DNA from: Podochytrium sp. JEL0797
Lineage: Eukaryota > Chytridiomycota > Chytridiomycetes > Chytridiales > Chytriomycetaceae
Reading direction: 5' to 3'
NCBI GenBank assembly: GCA_027596195.1
Contig: JADGJG010000855.1
Location: 1 to 11,694, forward strand
Length of the DNA stretch: 11,694 nucleotides
The notes under the pieces: generated by a model
What the model saw: the letters and a program-made list of their open reading frames with translations, nothing else
Databases searched by the model: none
What the model was told of the DNA's origin: nothing
Program-made: the position numbers and the translations under genes
In this document: piece by piece, positions 1 to 8,295 of the stretch
Layout of the letters: each line of letters opens with the position of its first letter
Position numbering within the stretch: the stretch's first letter is position 1

Positions 1-2075
1 ATCGACTCCAAGAACTCTGCGGCTCAAAAATAATCCCGTCAGAGCTCTGGATCAAAATATTTTCTTTCCTTCCTCCCAAAAGCATGTCCCGCATCATGAA
101 AACGTGTGGCTTGTTTGCGCATCTCGCATTCGATCCAGTGTATTGGAAATCTGCATGTTTCAAAACGGGCATGAATTGTGCACTGGTGCTAAATCAAGCT
201 AAGAAACTTGGGGTTCGTTTAGACGCGTTCTCGCTTTCCTCTCCTTCGCGCAACGTCTTGGAAACTTCAACAGCAACAGCTGAGAGCGTGGAAGAGTATC
301 TATCAATCCAATCCCTTGAAATTAGTGATCGGAGCTTGACGGAGGAGGCACCGACAACAGCAACGGGTTCGAAAAGGCGTCTTCCAAAGCCCGAATCTTC
401 CTCAGATTCAATTCGCGCAAATCAACCCAGACAGCGCAGAAAAATTACTCCAAGTGACTTGCCTGCGCCTGTTCCAAACTGGTGGAACATTACGGCGTCT
501 GTTTACCCCTCGCCGACTCCGACTATCCAAGCTACCGACAAACCCATACATCCCTCAGACGTCAGACTCTCTTGGTTTCATGTGTACACAACACAGTTTC
601 GCACTCGTGCAACATTCCTTCAGGCACCATACGCGTTTCGAAGACTATCGGACGGCCACTCTCACGGAATCACAAGTCTCGACACAATGACAACTGGAGA
701 AATTGTTAGCGCAAGCTGGGATGGAACTATCAAAGTGTGGCGTTTGTTGCGTCGGGTTCAGATTCCACATGAGCTGGAACACGATGCTGGATGGGATGAG
801 ATTGCGGACGGAACTTGCTGGAGCAGAGCAGGCTCTCCGACTCATGATGCAGAGGAAGAAGAAATCTTGGAAAATGTGGTGGAAGATTCCGTGTGGCTGG
901 GTGGGATCGCGAATGATGGTTTGGGAATCGTTGAGCTTATGGATCGGACTGCGGAGGAGGAGAGGGACCAAGGGACAGGCGCCACAGCCGATTCGGAAAC
1001 TTCATGGGCTGGTTCTGGAAAATACGAATTGGAGCTTCTTCAATCAATCAACGCGCCTTGTAAGTGTATTGCCGACTCGAAGCGCTATTAATTGACGCCT
1101 GATGCAGATCCGGTAGAATGCATGTCAATCCACGGAAATTACCTTGTAACGGGAGGAAGAGGTCCGAATTCACTGCATCTGTGGTCGCTCGATGGCCCGT
1201 CTCCGTCGATAATCCAGCCTCTTGTGATGAGCCGAAACCTTCAACTGCCTCGTCAAACTTCCTCCCATATTACATGCATCCATATCTCACCTCCTCTCGT
1301 CGCAACATCTCAAAAAGAACTCGTTCAAATATGGAACATTGAAACTGGTTCACTTCTAGCGGCTGTGTCGAAAACTGAAGCAAATATCACCAGTGTGAAG
1401 GTAGTTCCTGACGAAACGGATAAAAACTTGTGGTGGGTCATTGAAGCATGTGGTTTTGGATCAATCACGATTTGGAAGTACAGCAGTAAAGGAAGGAATG
1501 AGAAAGGCGCAATTGTTGGCAAGGCTGTCAAAGTATTGTCTGCAAGGGATCCTTTGATTGATGCGACCATAGAAGCAGACAACAACAGAAGGGTTGTGGA
1601 CTGTATGGCTTTCGGTGATATTTCATTTTTGGGATCGTTTGAGACCACCGGCGGCGTCAACGGCGTGCAAATGACTGCAACTGGCATTGAAGGCCATTGG
1701 AATTTATTATGCGGCTTCAAGGATGGAAATATTGGAGGATGGACCGTGTGTCTGACTGAAAACAATCCAGACGCCGATGAAACAGATGAACAAGGAATAT
1801 CCATCAACAAAGTGACTGTTTCGGCAACAGGATCTCTTTGCTCTCTCGGAGATTGGATCACATGGCTGGATGAGGATGAAATAGCAGATGTTGTGATTGC
1901 AGGAGCATGGGACGGAAGAATCAGAGTTTGGGACAAGCGCAAAAGGGCGTTGAGAAGGTCGTTGATTTCGGACATGAGAAGTGCCGTTCTCTGCTTGAAA
2001 ATTGTTGGAGAAGCTTTAATTGCTGGATCATACAACGGAAGTCTTGTCGTTTATGATTTCAGCAAAGATAAATAA
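1..2075 (+). CDS. F-box/WD40-repeat protein, 5' end cut by window edge
   Basis: Likely substrate receptor of an SCF ubiquitin ligase: the F-box would bind Skp1 and the WD40 propeller the target. The frame is open from base 3 to the edge, so the ATG at 84 is probably internal. Codons 11-54 (bases 33-164) form an F-box: IPSELWIKIFSFLPPKSM, then a DPVYWKSACF end. A polar linker with basic clusters (GSKRRLPKP, QPRQRRK) follows. WD-type blades include HGITSLDTMTTGEIVSASWD ending IKVWRL (codons ~218-247), VQIWNIETG, ITIWKY, an NIGGWTV strand, IRVWDKRKR and a terminal LVVYDFSKDK. An intron at 1060-1107 (48 bases, GTAAGT...GATGCAG, branch ATTGAC-like) splits a Tyr codon and removes the TAA at 1089-1091. 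Visible product about 674 residues. The F-box and WD classes are clear; the exact orthologue (Met30, Cdc4 or other) is not. Confidence 0.85.
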
Positions 2076-2340
2076 AGTGTCGCGCAATACTTCATGTCCG
2101 ACCTCGCGCGCGCCAGCGATGACTGCTTGTTTCGGGTATGAAAGAAGTTCAATTAGCTTGTAACGTGTACCTGAACGAACCTTGTTGATTGAGGATCGTC
2201 CGAAGCCCCAATTTTTTGTGGCACTTGTGTTGCGACAGAGTGCGAAACTGATCAAAACCGGAAGCGCGCCACCGTGACTGAATATAAAAGGTCGTCCTGC
2301 TGCTCTCCAAAATATCATTCAACTCACCAAACACACAACA
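2076..2340 (+). promoter_or_regulatory. Intergenic region with transporter promoter (TATA box)
   Basis: This 265-base spacer separates the WD40 gene stop from the transporter ATG. A good TATA box, TATAAAAG, sits at 2283-2290, about 50 bases before the ATG. A CCAAT pentamer is at 2208-2212. The last 35 bases are A/C-rich, like a fungal 5' leader, and the start context ACACAACAATGAC is favourable. A GC alternating run (CGCGCGCGCC) is near 2104-2114. No convincing gene is seen on either strand. Confidence 0.7.
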
Positions 2341-3924
2341 ATGACTCAAGTATCTGCTTCTAAAGGCAGCTCCACCTACAACTGGCTCGTCGGCTTTGCC
2401 GCGGGTATTGGAGGTCTCCTCTTCGGTTACGAAATCGGTAAGCTCCCTTGTGACTCCAACTCCATCCTGATTCTGCTGTACATGATTCTAAACTTTCATT
2501 CTTCCCCAGGTGTCATTGGACAAGTCCTCGGAATGGTCTCTTTCCAACTGCGCTTTGCTCTGATTCAAATGGACGCCCTCGGCATGCCAATCTACAACAC
2601 GGCTGGTGAAACGATCGAGAGCAGCAGCAAGGCCACCTCCGAGTCTTGGATCACCTCTTCCTTCCTCATTGGTTGCGTCTTTGGTGCCGCCTTGTGTTCT
2701 TACCTGGCAGACAAACTCGGACGCAAGAAGTGTATTCTCATCACTGGTGTTCTCTTCGCCATTGGTGGAGCTATCCAGTGCGCCGTCAACACTCTTACTC
2801 CTCTCATTATCGGCCGTTTGCTCTCTGGACTCGCCATCGGTATCGCGTCTCTCGTCGTGCCCATCTACATTGCCGAAACTGCCTCGCCAAGCACCCGTGG
2901 AGCTCTCACCACCATCTACCAGCTCATGATCACTCTCGGAATCTTCATTGCCACCGGTGTCAACTCCATCATCATCACGGCTGTCGACAACTTGAATGAA
3001 TTCCAATGGCGTCTCGCTCTCGGCATGCAAATCGCTCCCGCCGCTGTCCTCCTTGTTCTCGTGTCGATGATTCCCGAGTCTCCCAGATGGTTGGCCGACC
3101 ATGACCAGCACGAAACTGCCCAGCACGTCATTGCCAAGCTCCGTGGTCTCGACTTTGACGACTCTGCCGTTGTTGCCGAATACAAGGAAATCCATGCAAC
3201 CGCCGAGTTTGACAAGTCTCTCGGAAACGCGCCATGGAGCGAGGTGTTCCAAGGATCCAACGTTCGTCGCGTCATCATTTCTGTCATCAACCAAACCTTG
3301 CAACAACTCTCTGGTATCAACATCATCTTGTACTACTCTGCGTCCATCTTCAAGGCCATGGGATTCACCTACGAGCAGACTGTGATCGCTTTCCCGCTCG
3401 CCAACGCCGCCATCAACTTCCTTGCCACGTTCCCTGCCATGTGGGCCGTTGAGCGTTTCGGACGCAAGAGTCTTTTGACCTGGGGTGGCGTCGGAATGGC
3501 CATCGGACACGCTGGAGTCTTCACCTTCCTCACTCTCTCTGACAGCAACCAGTCCATGGCCTGGGGAGCCATCATTTCCATCTACATCTTCTTGATCTGT
3601 TTCGCGAGCACCTGGGGACCCGTCGTGTGGTCTTACAACGCCGAAATCTTCCCCCTCCGTGTGCGTGCCAAGGGAGCCAGTATCTCGACCATGACCAACT
3701 GGATCTGGAACGCGATTTTGGCGTTTGGATTCCCGCAAGTGTTTGCCGCTTTGAACTATGAGCCCGTTGTTTACTGGATCTTCTTCACCTTCTGTGCGAT
3801 CATGTTTGTGTACGCGCGATTCTACATTCCCGAGACCAAGGGGTTGTCGTTGGAGGAGATTGGTGCTGTGTTTGGGGACCATGTTGTCGGAGATGTCGAG
3901 GATTCGAAGGTTGAGTTGAAATAA
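2341..3924 (+). CDS. MFS sugar porter (hexose transporter-like), one intron
   Basis: Plasma-membrane sugar uptake protein of the major facilitator superfamily, sugar porter family. The intron at 2438-2509 (72 bases, GTAAGC...CCCCAG, possible branch TTCTAAAC) splits a Gly codon; removal restores FGYEIGVIGQVLGM in helix 1 and gives 503 residues, a normal size. Family motifs in order: DKLGRKK (100-106), GRLLSGLAIG (134-143), PESPRWL (221-227), QQLSGIN (297-303) followed by YY, ERFGRKS (347-353), GPVVWSYNAEIFPLRVRAKG (402-421), and PETKGLSLEEI (473-483). Hydrophobic segments fit 12 helices with a central loop after PESPRWL. Codon choice is strongly biased to C-ending codons and avoids TTA, CTA and TCA, unlike the WD40 gene beside it, suggesting high expression. 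Substrate (glucose, fructose, xylose and so on) cannot be told from sequence. Confidence 0.95.
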   Translation: MTQVSASKGSSTYNWLVGFAAGIGGLLFGYEIGKLPCDSNSILILLYMILNFHSSPGVIGQVLGMVSFQLRFALIQMDALGMPIYNTAGETIESSSKATSESWITSSFLIGCVFGAALCSYLADKLGRKKCILITGVLFAIGGAIQCAVNTLTPLIIGRLLSGLAIGIASLVVPIYIAETASPSTRGALTTIYQLMITLGIFIATGVNSIIITAVDNLNEFQWRLALGMQIAPAAVLLVLVSMIPESPRWLADHDQHETAQHVIAKLRGLDFDDSAVVAEYKEIHATAEFDKSLGNAPWSEVFQGSNVRRVIISVINQTLQQLSGINIILYYSASIFKAMGFTYEQTVIAFPLANAAINFLATFPAMWAVERFGRKSLLTWGGVGMAIGHAGVFTFLTLSDSNQSMAWGAIISIYIFLICFASTWGPVVWSYNAEIFPLRVRAKGASISTMTNWIWNAILAFGFPQVFAALNYEPVVYWIFFTFCAIMFVYARFYIPETKGLSLEEIGAVFGDHVVGDVEDSKVELK

Positions 3925-4478
3925 GCGCCGGTTCCTTATTTCCTTTGCATTTATCTAGATTTCGCTTATTTTCGTAATCTCAATTGTGATTAAAATTCAG
4001 TATTTTCAGTTGTATATTCTCATTTTTTTTGTTTGTTTTTGCTGCGAGCGTTATAAAGTAGGAGAGATTCCTTTTCCCAGTCCATCCACGAAAACGGTTG
4101 GATCTTTGTTATCCAGCCATGCCCGCAACACTGCAATCTCTCTTTTTGGGGCCTCTATTCTCTGCCCGAGGTGGACAACCTCATGTCGCTGAAGGGGTTT
4201 TGGGCTAGTTTGCGCGCTTGAATTCACTCTATCACGTTTGTTGAAAAAGTATTTCGGGTGCGTCAAGAGAATTCACGGCGGGCGTGAATTAGGTGCAGCA
4301 AGAGGCGCATGAGGAATTGGGATATAAAAAGGTGACGCGCAACACGGTGTCGGGCGTGCCAAGATGGTTTTTTCTTTTCTGGTCAAATCAGGGTTAGCTG
4401 CACGCGCTCCCCATAACAAATGATAAAATCCCCTCCAACACGCACACCTCCCAGATCCATTTTCAACTTCACCACCAA
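3925..4478 (+). promoter_or_regulatory. Intergenic region: transporter 3' end and upstream region of secreted-protein gene
   Basis: This 554-base stretch starts with the T-rich 3' untranslated region of the transporter. It ends with the promoter of the next gene: TATA box TATAAAAA at 4323-4330 and a C/A-rich leader before the ATG at 4479. The first ATG after the TATA box, at 4364, opens a 19-codon upstream frame that stops at 4423, so it could act as a uORF if transcription starts near the TATA box. A 71-codon frame without an ATG lies at 4051-4266 on the minus strand. It resembles nothing I know, and I do not call it a gene. Confidence 0.5.
4220..4290 (+). promoter_or_regulatory. Three GTGAATT motifs, two forming a dyad, upstream of TATA box
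   Basis: GAATTCAC occurs at 4220-4227 and again at 4269-4276, and the inverse CGTGAATT at 4283-4290. The last two form a perfect 8-base inverted repeat (AATTCACG, 5-base spacer, CGTGAATT). The cluster ends 32 bases before the TATA box at 4323. The spacing and symmetry suit a dimeric transcription factor site for the secreted-protein gene. No factor is assigned. Confidence 0.4.
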
Positions 4479-4843
4479 ATGAAGACAATCCGTGTGCTTC
4501 TTTCCCTCTTCTTCACCTCGATTGCGTCATCCCTTCCCCTCGGCCCCAACATTACTGACATGCCAGCGACGGTTGCACAAGGATCTGGAGTCGAGGTGAG
4601 AAAAACACTTGATTGCTGCTCGAGTGTTTTTACTGACTCGGATGATAACGCCAAAAGAACGCCATTCCCGTCCCTCCTCCCGCGCATGGGGCTTCTCTTG
4701 GCGAGCGCAACGAGCACCAGGAGATTACGGACCGGGACATTGGCCTCAATAACGGAAACATTGCAGATCGCGATAAGCATAGGGAGGTAACGGTGGTGAA
4801 AAAATCGCTGTGGGCGAATAAAGATACAATTTATAATGGTTAA
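4479..4843 (+). CDS. Small predicted secreted protein, one intron
   Basis: Unrecognised. Exon 1 (4479-4595) encodes a clear signal peptide: MKTIRVLLSLFFTSIASSLP, a basic start, a hydrophobic core and an Ala/Ser-rich cleavage region. An intron at 4596-4657 (62 bases, GTGAGA donor, TACTGAC branch site at 4631-4637, AAAAG acceptor) leads in phase 0 to exon 2 (4658-4843). The product is 100 residues. The second exon is hydrophilic, has Pro-rich and charged stretches (NEHQEITDRD, NIADRDKHRE), and has no cysteine. Read without splicing, the frame gives 103 residues with a Cys pair, but the strong branch site and the open second exon favour splicing. A later acceptor (CACCAG, ending 4720) would keep the frame and drop 21 residues. 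AATAAA occurs at 4845-4850 and 4863-4868. It would leave the cell or enter the secretory pathway; role unknown. Confidence 0.6.
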
Positions 4844-4866
4844 AAATAAAGAAGAAAAATTAAATA

Positions 4867-4985
4867 AACTCCCTCAACCTCTCACGCTTACCAACCACAT
4901 ATCGGAAATTACCACATCCAACGTGAACAACCGTCCACACCCTTCTTCACCCTTCCTTCACCCCACACGTGAAACGCTGCATCTG
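4867..4985 (-). pseudogene. Decayed tail fragment of an F-box/LRR gene
   Basis: This piece resembles the 3' end of the intact F-box/LRR gene in the same orientation. CTCCCTCAACCTCTC at 4869 matches the same string at 5135. A second block, TCCAACGTGAACAACCG, matches the coding of LLTLDV. A third, AAACGCTGCATCTGT, matches the DAAF region near 5300. Translated on the minus strand it gives the pieces TDAAF, RLFTLDV and VGKRERLREFI in different frames. Roughly 90 bases are missing between the second and third blocks and a 4-base gap lies inside the last. It is a relic of a further family copy, not a working gene. Confidence 0.6.
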
Positions 4986-5086
4986 TGATTTGCAAACAAA
5001 TAACACACATTTCCTCACTTTGATATACTCGTTATTATTTCCCCCCCTCCTTCATCACAACCAAAACAAATAAGAAAGTAAAAAAA

Positions 5087-7320
5087 TCACCACCCGCCTC
5101 CGCCCTCACCACCCCCTCCCTCTCCCTCCACAACCTCCCTCAACCTCTCCCGCTCACCAACCCCAAACCCCGTACACCCTAACACGTCCAACGTCAACAA
5201 CCGCGCACACCTCCTCTTGACGCCACACATGCCCGCAAAAGTTACCCTTGGACAAGCCCGCACAATCAACACTTGCATACCCAACTCCACCTCCCCTGCA
5301 AACGCCGCATCTGTCACCTCTTCAGCGCGGGATATATCGAGAAGTTTGAGCGCTGTGCAACGCGCGAGAATCGCCCTCACACCCACATCCGTCAAATGCG
5401 TATTCCCACCCACCTCCCACCCGTTCGCACCCGTCAAAAACGACATATAAAGCGTATGTAACCTTTCACACCGTCTCGCAACCGCAAGAGCGGCGATATC
5501 CCCAACAGGACACTTTGAAACCACAAGCGACACAATCCGCGGACACGTTTCCACAATTTGGGAGACGGCTGCGTTCGTAACGGAGGGACAGGAATAGAGG
5601 TTGATGGATTCGAGGAAGGGAAGGTGTGTTGTGAGTGTTGTGAGGGAGGTGGTGGAGAGTTTGAAGCAGCCGCTGAAACAGAGGAGTCGAAGACTTCCTG
5701 AGGGTGATTCTTGAGAGGCGGGGGATGTGTCACGAATCGAGGCTGTTATCCGATCCAACGTGGCGTCGCTAACGTTGAAACATCCGCTGAATTTAATGGT
5801 GTGCATCCCGCGGTCGGAGAAGCGCGTGCATCCGCCGAGGGCGAGGCGGGCGAGGTGGGTTCCGCATGCGTCCGTGAGGCGGTTGCAGAGGCCAATGTTG
5901 AGGAAACGGAGGTTTGAGGGGTGCAGGTGCGGGAGTTGGGTTTCTGGGTGGAGGAAGAAACTGTGGATCGTAGTATCTGTGATTCCTGTGCAACCTTTGA
6001 AATTGACGCAGGTGAGGCGGCGGCATCGGGAGGTGAGGGCGGCGGCGCCTGTGTCTGTGAGGAGCGGGGATTCTGAAACGTCGAGGGTCGTGAGGAGTGG
6101 GCAGTGGGTTGCGATGGAGGTTGCGAGCGGGTCCGTGAGGAGGTTGTTGGTGATTGTGAGGGTTGTCAGGGCGTGTTGCGTCGAGAGGAAGTGGGACAGG
6201 GTCGGGGAGGAAGTGATGGGGTCAATGGAAATGTGGGAGAGGGTGAGGGTTGTTAGTGTGTTGGGGAGGATGGTGGATGTGAGGGTTGTGAAGGTGGTGG
6301 AGGTGAGGTTTTGGAGGCGGGAGAGTTCGAGTTGGTGGAGGGCTGATTTTGCACGGGTTGCGGGTGGAGATGTGTATAAGGGTTCTAGGGCTTGACCCGT
6401 TGCAAGACACGTCAACGATCGATGCGTTACAGCCGTCGAAAGGCCATTCAATTTGAGCGATTTGAATCCCCGCGCCAAGGGCCCCGACTTTCTCGCACGC
6501 ACAAACTCAATCAGGCCTTCTTCAGAGAGTTGCATGCACTCTGAAAAATCAATGGAATGGAGGTTCGGGCATCCCGAGGCAATTTCAAATAGGGAATCGT
6601 TTGTCAGGGCATCACAGTCGGCCATGTTGAGAGTCTCGAGTTTCGAACAGGTTGAAGCGATTGTAAAGACCAAGGATTCAGTTGCGAGGGGAATCAGATT
6701 GCAGGAGAGGTGGAGCAGGTTGGGCATTTTCTGGATCAGAGGGATCAGGCCGGTGTCTGATTTGAAATATTCAGTTTAGCCGACGCAGGATGAAAAGGAC
6801 ACCACATTGGCTCACCAGACATTTCGCAGCACCTGTCAATGTTCAGCGAGTCAAAGAAAGCGATACTCTTGAGGTTCAGCATGTGCTGCAAGGCCTTGTC
6901 GGTGCAGCCAACACAGTCAGGGATCTGCAGATCGACGAGGAAGGGACAGTTGAACACGACCGTTTTAATGTGTTCGTCTGTGACGGCAAACTGGTCGAGG
7001 GCAGCGAGGTCGAGGCGTTGCAGTTGGTGCATCGCTGTGAACTCGAGGGCGTCGCGAGGAGTCGCCTCGGGAAAGCGAAGGCGGCGGATCTTGGCGCCGT
7101 GTTTCGCGAGGAGAAAGGGGACGACGAGGCCGTCAGTTGCAGACGCGCAGCGCAGAAGTGGGAATGGATCCGCCCAAAGCGCTGAAGACGCAAACACAAA
7201 AAGACGCCGAGAAACAAGGAGACACAAAGAGAGCGTCTCAGCGGGGAGATGTGAAACCACGCCGGAGAGGAGTTCCGGGGGGAGAGAGAGGAGCGGAGAC
7301 GAGTCGTGAGCCAAAAACAT
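5087..7320 (-). CDS. F-box/leucine-rich repeat protein, full-length copy
   Basis: Probable SCF ubiquitin-ligase receptor of the F-box/LRR (FBXL, AMN1-like) class. Exon 1 is 7320-6816 and exon 2 is 6756-5087. The 59-base intron between them (GTGAGC donor, GGCTAAAC branch, AAATCAG acceptor) joins DRCCEMS to DTGLIPLIQK. The product is 724 residues. The ATG at 7320 puts the F-box at residues 9-51 (LLSLPPELLSGVVSHLPAET and on); the frame upstream has only a TTG. The rest is a long run of cysteine-containing repeats, for example LETLNMADCDALTNDSLFEI, LTTLDVSESPLLTDTGAAAL and LESINLYSCPSVTNAAV. It ends in a Gly/Glu-rich tail. Its stop is 243 bases from the secreted-protein gene, which points toward it. 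The promoter must fit in the 111 bases below gene Y. Bases 5643-7320 are duplicated downstream. Confidence 0.85.
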
Positions 7321-7431
7321 TTCGAACGATTTTTGAAAAAATTGTGTGCAAATCGCCCTCTCTCCCACCTCTCTCCTCAGAGATAGCAAAAAAGAAATGC
7401 AAGAACTCTTTAATTACAAAATAGATACACA

Positions 7432-7872
7432 TTAAATGTTATGAGGATAAGTCGCTTCGCCGCACGTTGCAACTTCAATCTTTTCAAATGGAATCGACTG
7501 ATTTTGGAGTGTTTCCATGCTGGGCGCGCTCATGCGGTCCGCGTGGATCTGAGGTCATGATTCATCAGTCCCATGCCACAAAACTCGCCGAATTCAAATC
7601 ATTCGTTGACTCACCCCAGCTTCCGACTCAGTGGCGTTGCACTCGGACCATTCGGGTTTGCGAATCTAAATATCCGTAAACATTCTAGCACCCGCACATC
7701 CTGTTAACCAATCCTCAATTCTCACCTGAGCCTTGAAAAAGATTTGTCGCCACTTGGAGGGAGTGTCGAACGTGTCAAAAGTCGCCTTGTATGGTGCTTT
7801 CGCGACCGTTGGTGACATGTTTCTCGCCATGGCAGTGAACGTGCGTTGTTGCATTCGGATTAACGAGGTCAT
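7432..7872 (-). CDS. Gene Y, copy 1: small three-exon protein, possible mitochondrial presequence
   Basis: I do not recognise this protein. Exons are 7872-7726, 7665-7615 and 7548-7432, joined in phase 0 by a 60-base intron (GTGAGA, branch GGTTAACA, TTTAG) and a 66-base intron (GTGAGT, CCTCAG). They give 104 residues. The start ATG follows CAAACAAAA, a good context. Residues 1-32 (MTSLIRMQQRTFTAMARNMS and on) hold Arg and Lys, hydroxylated and hydrophobic residues and no acidic residue, typical of a mitochondrial targeting peptide. The sequence then runs KWRQIFFKAQ, the short exon IRKPEWSECNATESEAG, and a C-terminus ending TCGEATYPHNI. There is no membrane helix. Copy 2 keeps the reading frame and all splice sites, and its donor changes from GTGAGA to GTAAGA, which is silent only if the intron is real. 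Function unknown. Confidence 0.6.
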
Positions 7873-8295
7873 TTTTGTTTGTGTTTGTGGTTGAGTGAGT
7901 GGAAGGGGGAAAAAGTGGGAGACGGCGTGCTTTTTATGCTTTTCTCTGAATCGTTCCTATCACCGCCGACATCACTCGCCCGCATTCCCTATCTGGGGAA
8001 TGTCAACTCTGACTCGAAAATGGAATGGGCCTTCTAAAAGTGATCTGGTGTGACTCGAAAAAATAATTCAGTAGACGTCACGTGTGTTGGTTTGAACCCG
8101 ATTGACAGGTTTCAGCGCGTTCGCCGCGGGGAAATGGCAACCAATCAATGGCAGCTTATCTCTTTTTTAGATATAAGATGATCTCTTTTATTTCCGTATC
8201 TTCAAAACATATACAAAAAAGGGAAGGGGGGGTGGAAAGGTTCAGAGAAACTAGAAAAAAGTCGCATGATATTTGTGCACAAGGAGCAATTGCAT
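7873..8295 (-). promoter_or_regulatory. Upstream region of gene Y (copy 1) and 3' region of gene X
   Basis: No gene is seen in this 423-base gap. For gene Y, on the minus strand, there is a TATA-like CATAAAAA at 7938-7931, 59 bases before its ATG. Further up are a perfect 7-base inverted repeat CATTCCC/GGGAATG at 7983-8002, a compound GACGTCACGTG site at 8074-8084 (CRE-like half plus CACGTG E-box), and a CCAAT box at 8141-8145. The gene X side carries AATAAA (minus strand, 8192-8187), 104 bases after its stop. All of these are kept in copy 2. Confidence 0.5.

Noticed and set aside
2488..3882. A 464-codon open frame on the minus strand opposite the transporter.
   Set aside because: Its codons lie exactly opposite the sense codons, so it is open only because the sense gene avoids TTA, CTA and TCA. 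The translation is hydrophilic and low in complexity and matches no known family, while the sense strand has every sugar-porter motif.
4051..4266. A 71-codon minus-strand frame between the transporter and the secreted-protein gene.
   Set aside because: No ATG start (it opens at TTG), no recognised domain, no clear splice partners, and it overlaps the 3' untranslated region and promoter sequence. It may be a relic but cannot be supported.
5727..6395. Long plus-strand frames in the F-box/LRR region (also 8751-9344 and 8945-9370).
   Set aside because: They are G-rich shadows of the minus-strand LRR coding sequence, with no domain and with frames that differ between the two copies.
7321..7389. 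An N-terminal extension of the F-box/LRR gene to 7389.
   Set aside because: The codon there is TTG, not ATG. The ATG at 7320 already gives a complete F-box.
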